From the NCBI GenBank assembly GCA_028877005.1, contig JAGWPI010000221.1:1-9011 (forward strand): 9,011 nucleotides of DNA, written 5' to 3'. A program made the translations under genes and the position numbers. Shown one piece after another: positions 6,705-9,011 of the stretch. The notes under the pieces were generated by a model that was not told the origin of the DNA, made no database searches, and saw nothing but the letters and a program-made list of their open reading frames with translations. Every line of letters starts with the position of its first letter. Position 1 is the first letter of the stretch. This DNA is from Bacteroidota bacterium (GTDB taxonomy: Bacteria > Bacteroidota > Bacteroidia > Chitinophagales > Chitinophagaceae).

Positions 6705-7775
6705 TTATTTAACATCATAATCTATCCAAACTTCATCAGAGGCAGGGTGACTTTGGCAAGTAAGAATGAAACCATTGGCTACTTCTTCGGGTTCTAAGGC
6801 ATAATTTGCATCCATATTTACTTTACCTTTAATGAGTTTAGCTTTACAAGTAGCGCAAACACCGGCTTTACAGGCATAAGGCACATCAGCGCCTTGCTGT
6901 CGTGCAGCATCTAAAATGTTTATTCCATTGGCACCCAACGGAAAATGGAAGCTATGCCCATCTAATTGAATGGTAATTTTACTATCCGCAGAACGTACTT
7001 CGGCACTGTTGGTTATGGATGTTCGGGGCGTAGCATGCAATGCTGTAAATAGTTCAAAATGAATTTGTTTTTGTGCTATACCGTTTTGAGCAAGAAAATC
7101 TCTTACAACAGTAATCATTTCTGAAGGGCCACAAATAAAAAATTCATTCGCAGAAAGATCAAGCAATTGTTTGGTCAAAACAGTACACTTAGCTTCATCT
7201 ATTCTACCTTCATATAAAGGCGTTTCTACCCTTTCTCTGCTAAAAATGGGAATGAGCATAAAACGGTTGATGTATTTATTTTTTAATGCCTCTAATGGCT
7301 CTTTGAAAAGCATGTGGGCTCGGCTTTTGTTGCCATATACTAATGTAAAACTGCTGTATGGTTCTGTATGCAGTGTTTCTTTAATAATAGACAAAATGGG
7401 TGTAATACCACTTCCGGCAGCAAATGCCACATATTTTTTATGATGTTCTGGTTTCAGTGGTGTATAAAATTTACCCATTGGTGGCATAACCTCAATTGTA
7501 TGGCCCGGTTGTAAATGATGAAAAGCATAGTTAGAAAAAACGCCATCGGGTAACAGTTTAACACCAATACACCACTGTTGCTCTGAGGGTGCTGAACACA
7601 ATGAATAAGTTCTACGAACTTCCTCACCCTGTATCACTGTTCGGAGGGTGATATACTGCCCTGCCTTAAAAGAAAAAATCTGTTTCAATGAGTCAGGAAT
7701 CTCCAAACAAATGACAACTGCTGTTTCAGTTTCCCGGTAAACTTCCTTCACTTTTACAGGATAAAAATGTGCCAC
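6705..7775 (-). CDS. paaE: PaaE, FAD/2Fe-2S reductase of the phenylacetyl-CoA 1,2-epoxidase
   Basis: A 356-residue three-domain reductase that passes electrons from NAD(P)H to the diiron centre of PaaA. The FAD domain has R55-TYSLCS (55-61). The nucleotide domain has AAGSGITP (119-126) and CGPSEM (215-220). A linker (about 245-265) leads to a plant-type ferredoxin domain with the cluster ligands C302, C307, C310 and C340 (CKAGVCATC...C). Length and domain order match E. coli PaaE (356 residues). The start is GTG at 7775; no ATG precedes the FAD domain in this frame. It lies 38 bases after the tetR stop, without a recognisable promoter between them, and is separated from paaA by a promoter/operator gap. 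In most described clusters paaE follows paaD, so its place before paaA is unusual. Confidence 0.95.
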   Translation of the reverse strand: MAHFYPVKVKEVYRETETAVVICLEIPDSLKQIFSFKAGQYITLRTVIQGEEVRRTYSLCSAPSEQQWCIGVKLLPDGVFSNYAFHHLQPGHTIEVMPPMGKFYTPLKPEHHKKYVAFAAGSGITPILSIIKETLHTEPYSSFTLVYGNKSRAHMLFKEPLEALKNKYINRFMLIPIFSRERVETPLYEGRIDEAKCTVLTKQLLDLSANEFFICGPSEMITVVRDFLAQNGIAQKQIHFELFTALHATPRTSITNSAEVRSADSKITIQLDGHSFHFPLGANGINILDAARQQGADVPYACKAGVCATCKAKLIKGKVNMDANYALEPEEVANGFILTCQSHPASDEVWIDYDVK

Positions 7776-7813
7776 AAATAAATATTTAATGTTTGAAAAA
7801 GAGGGGGAAGCTA

Positions 7814-8410
7814 TTAGCCATTAATTTTTAATCCACCTACCAAAATTGTAATCATATTTTCCTCTAACACATTGCCGCTGATACGCTGCTTACTTCTATG
7901 CCAGCTTTCAATGCCGCTAATGGCGTGTAACATAATAAGAACGGCAGTTGTAGCATCAATGGGTTTAATTTCTTTTTGTTGAATACCTTTTTCTATAATG
8001 GCTGCAAAACGTTTACGATAAGTACGCCGTTGATTTTGAAAATTAGATAAATAGGGATCTTCTAAATATTTCCATTCTCTATCACTTACATATACTTCAT
8101 CAAAATGATCTATCATACCATTGATATGAAAACGCAATATTTTTTCAATTTTTTCAATGCTGCTGCAAGATTCCGCTTCAACCATTTCCATAAATTGACC
8201 ATATCGGTTGGCTACACTAAAGCATATTTCATGTAGCAATTCACTTTTACTTTTAATATGGTTATACAGGCTGGCAGCTTCAACCCCTACTATATCAGCC
8301 AGTTCTCGCATACTGGCAGCTTTGTATCCTTTTTCTTTGAATAAAGTTGCGGCTTTTGCCACAATTACTTCTTTGCGTGAGTTGTTTGTATCTGTTTTAA
8401 TTCTTCCCAT
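7814..8410 (-). CDS. TetR-family transcriptional regulator, probable PaaR-like repressor
   Basis: A 198-residue TetR-family protein. The N-terminal DNA-binding domain (about residues 10-57) shows ATLFKEKGYKAASMRELADIVGVEAASLYNHIKSKSELL, the typical TetR helix-turn-helix with the LYNHI(K) recognition-helix end. The rest is a helical ligand domain that cannot be assigned by motif. I start at ATG 8410 rather than the GTG at 8425, since the latter lies upstream of the -7 promoter box. Location directly before paaE, and two matching operators in its own and the paaA promoter, suggest it represses the paa genes and itself. By analogy with PaaR proteins the inducer would be phenylacetyl-CoA; that part is inference. 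Short-chain or fatty-acyl-CoA regulators in the same family are the main alternative. Confidence 0.9.
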   Translation of the reverse strand: MGRIKTDTNNSRKEVIVAKAATLFKEKGYKAASMRELADIVGVEAASLYNHIKSKSELLHEICFSVANRYGQFMEMVEAESCSSIEKIEKILRFHINGMIDHFDEVYVSDREWKYLEDPYLSNFQNQRRTYRKRFAAIIEKGIQQKEIKPIDATTAVLIMLHAISGIESWHRSKQRISGNVLEENMITILVGGLKING

Positions 8411-8414
8411 GTTA

Positions 8415-8445
8415 CAAAAATACACTAACTAACGTTAGCGACAAA
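8415..8445 (-). promoter_or_regulatory. Promoter of tetR (and probably paaE)
   Basis: On the - strand TTTG (8445-8442), a 19-base spacer and TATTTTTG (8422-8415) give an excellent Bacteroidota promoter. The -7 box ends four bases before the ATG at 8410, so transcription should start at or within a few bases of the start codon, giving a leaderless message. The promoter overlaps the last codons of cdsA. The operator at 8425-8438 fills the spacer. Confidence 0.7.
8425..8438. promoter_or_regulatory. Operator in the tetR promoter, PaaR-like
   Basis: CTAACTAACGTTAG fits CNAACNNNNGTTNG and matches the Thermus PaaR operator as I recall it (CNAACGNNCGTTNG) at every fixed position but one. It includes the perfect 10-base palindrome CTAACGTTAG (8429-8438). 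It lies between the -33 and -7 elements of the tetR promoter, the expected place for autorepression, and covers the cdsA stop codon (8435-8437). A separate GTTAG half-site lies at 8460-8464. Confidence 0.65.
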
Positions 8446-9011
8446 CAAATGATGTAATTGTTAGTTTAAGAGGCATACCGCTGGTTATCCATAAATATAA
8501 CCATACAGCAGGTGTGGCAAGTAAAAGTGAATCAAATCGGTCTAAAAATCCTCCATGGCCAGGCATTATTTCACCACTGTCTTTAACCCCTGCCAAGCGT
8601 TTTAGTTTGCTTTCCCATAAATCACCTAAATTACCAAATATGGCGGCAATTATTGTTATGCCCAAAGCAGTGCTTAACAATATACCTGTAATTTGAGTGG
8701 CTATAATGGTAACCAAGGCTATAGCTATTATAGCCCCACCAATAGTTCCTTCCCATGTTTTTTTGGGAGAAATGGGCGAAAGTTGGGTTTTCCCAATGAA
8801 TGAACCCACTAAGTAAGCCATTGTATCATTCATCCAAATAGTAGCAATTAATATTAGAACAACAATTAAGCCGGGTTGGGTATTGATGTGTATTGTATTT
8901 AGTACCGGCCAATAGTCAAAACGTAAATTCATCATTAAACCCCAGCTTAACGATATATAAAGCAGACCTAATAACGAGTAACCAATTATTTTTAAATCAA
9001 TTTCTTTCTTA
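8435..9011 (-). CDS. cdsA: CdsA, phosphatidate cytidylyltransferase (N-terminus outside window)
   Basis: The visible 192 residues are the C-terminal two thirds of CDP-diacylglycerol synthase, an inner-membrane enzyme that makes CDP-diacylglycerol from phosphatidate and CTP for phospholipid synthesis. The frame stays open to the window edge (IGYSLLGLLYISLSWG before the first internal Met), so the true start lies beyond 9011. The family signature is intact: SKLKR, then GVKDSGEIMPGHGG and LDRFDS, with the conserved K-D pair and the HGG-x-x-DR-x-D active-site element. WMNDTMAYLVGSFIGKT and SPKKTWEG are also typical. About five hydrophobic membrane segments are visible. The stop lies within the tetR operator. 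This housekeeping gene is not part of the paa pathway; read-through from it could add a basal level of tetR transcript. Confidence 0.95.
   Translation of the reverse strand, partial: KKEIDLKIIGYSLLGLLYISLSWGLMMNLRFDYWPVLNTIHINTQPGLIVVLILIATIWMNDTMAYLVGSFIGKTQLSPISPKKTWEGTIGGAIIAIALVTIIATQITGILLSTALGITIIAAIFGNLGDLWESKLKRLAGVKDSGEIMPGHGGFLDRFDSLLLATPAVWLYLWITSGMPLKLTITSFVCR

Noticed and set aside
8411..8425. GTG at 8425 as the tetR start
   Set aside because: It lies within the promoter and operator, upstream of the expected transcript start; ATG 8410 gives a normal TetR N-terminus.
1..9011. CRISPR arrays, tRNA or rRNA genes, insertion sequences, prophage or defence genes
   Set aside because: I looked for regularly spaced repeats, tRNA-like folds, transposase or integrase motifs and target-site duplications and found none; the window is a catabolic operon between housekeeping genes.

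Overview
The window comes from a low-GC member of the Bacteroidota, probably a Chitinophagaceae-like bacterium. The reasons are Bacteroidota-type promoters (TTTG / TAnnTTTG), almost no Shine-Dalgarno sequences, a small secreted protein of a style common in that group, and the sequence character of Obg and CdsA. The exact genus cannot be read from the sequence.

Layout. At the left edge (1-156, + strand) is the last part of an SNF2-family helicase. Everything else lies on the - strand. A small secreted protein of unknown function (305-724) is followed by a strong hairpin terminator (252-289). A 323-base gene-free stretch (725-1047) separates it from obgE. Reading in the direction of transcription from the right edge, the order is cdsA (5' end outside the window), a TetR-family regulator, paaE, paaA, paaB, paaC, paaD, paaG, paaI, paaY, obgE.

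The core is an aerobic phenylacetate (phenylacetyl-CoA) degradation cluster. PaaA, B, C and E form the ring 1,2-epoxidase: PaaA is the diiron catalytic subunit, PaaC its structural partner, PaaB a small bridging subunit and PaaE the FAD/2Fe-2S reductase. PaaD is the maturation factor. PaaG isomerises the ring epoxide to the oxepin. PaaI and PaaY are thioesterases that release CoA from stalled or dead-end intermediates. The ligase paaK and the downstream genes paaZ, paaF, paaH and paaJ are not in this window.

The most interesting signal is regulatory. The pattern CNAACNNNNGTTNG occurs exactly three times by my reading. One copy (8425-8438) lies between the -33 and -7 elements of the tetR promoter. 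One (6690-6703) is a perfect 14-base palindrome over the -33 element of a promoter directly before paaA. One (963-976) is alone in the gene-free stretch after obgE. The pattern closely resembles the operator I recall for the TetR-type PaaR of Thermus. I infer that the TetR protein is a PaaR-like repressor that controls itself (plus paaE) and paaABCDGIY through two separate promoters. The tetR message looks leaderless.
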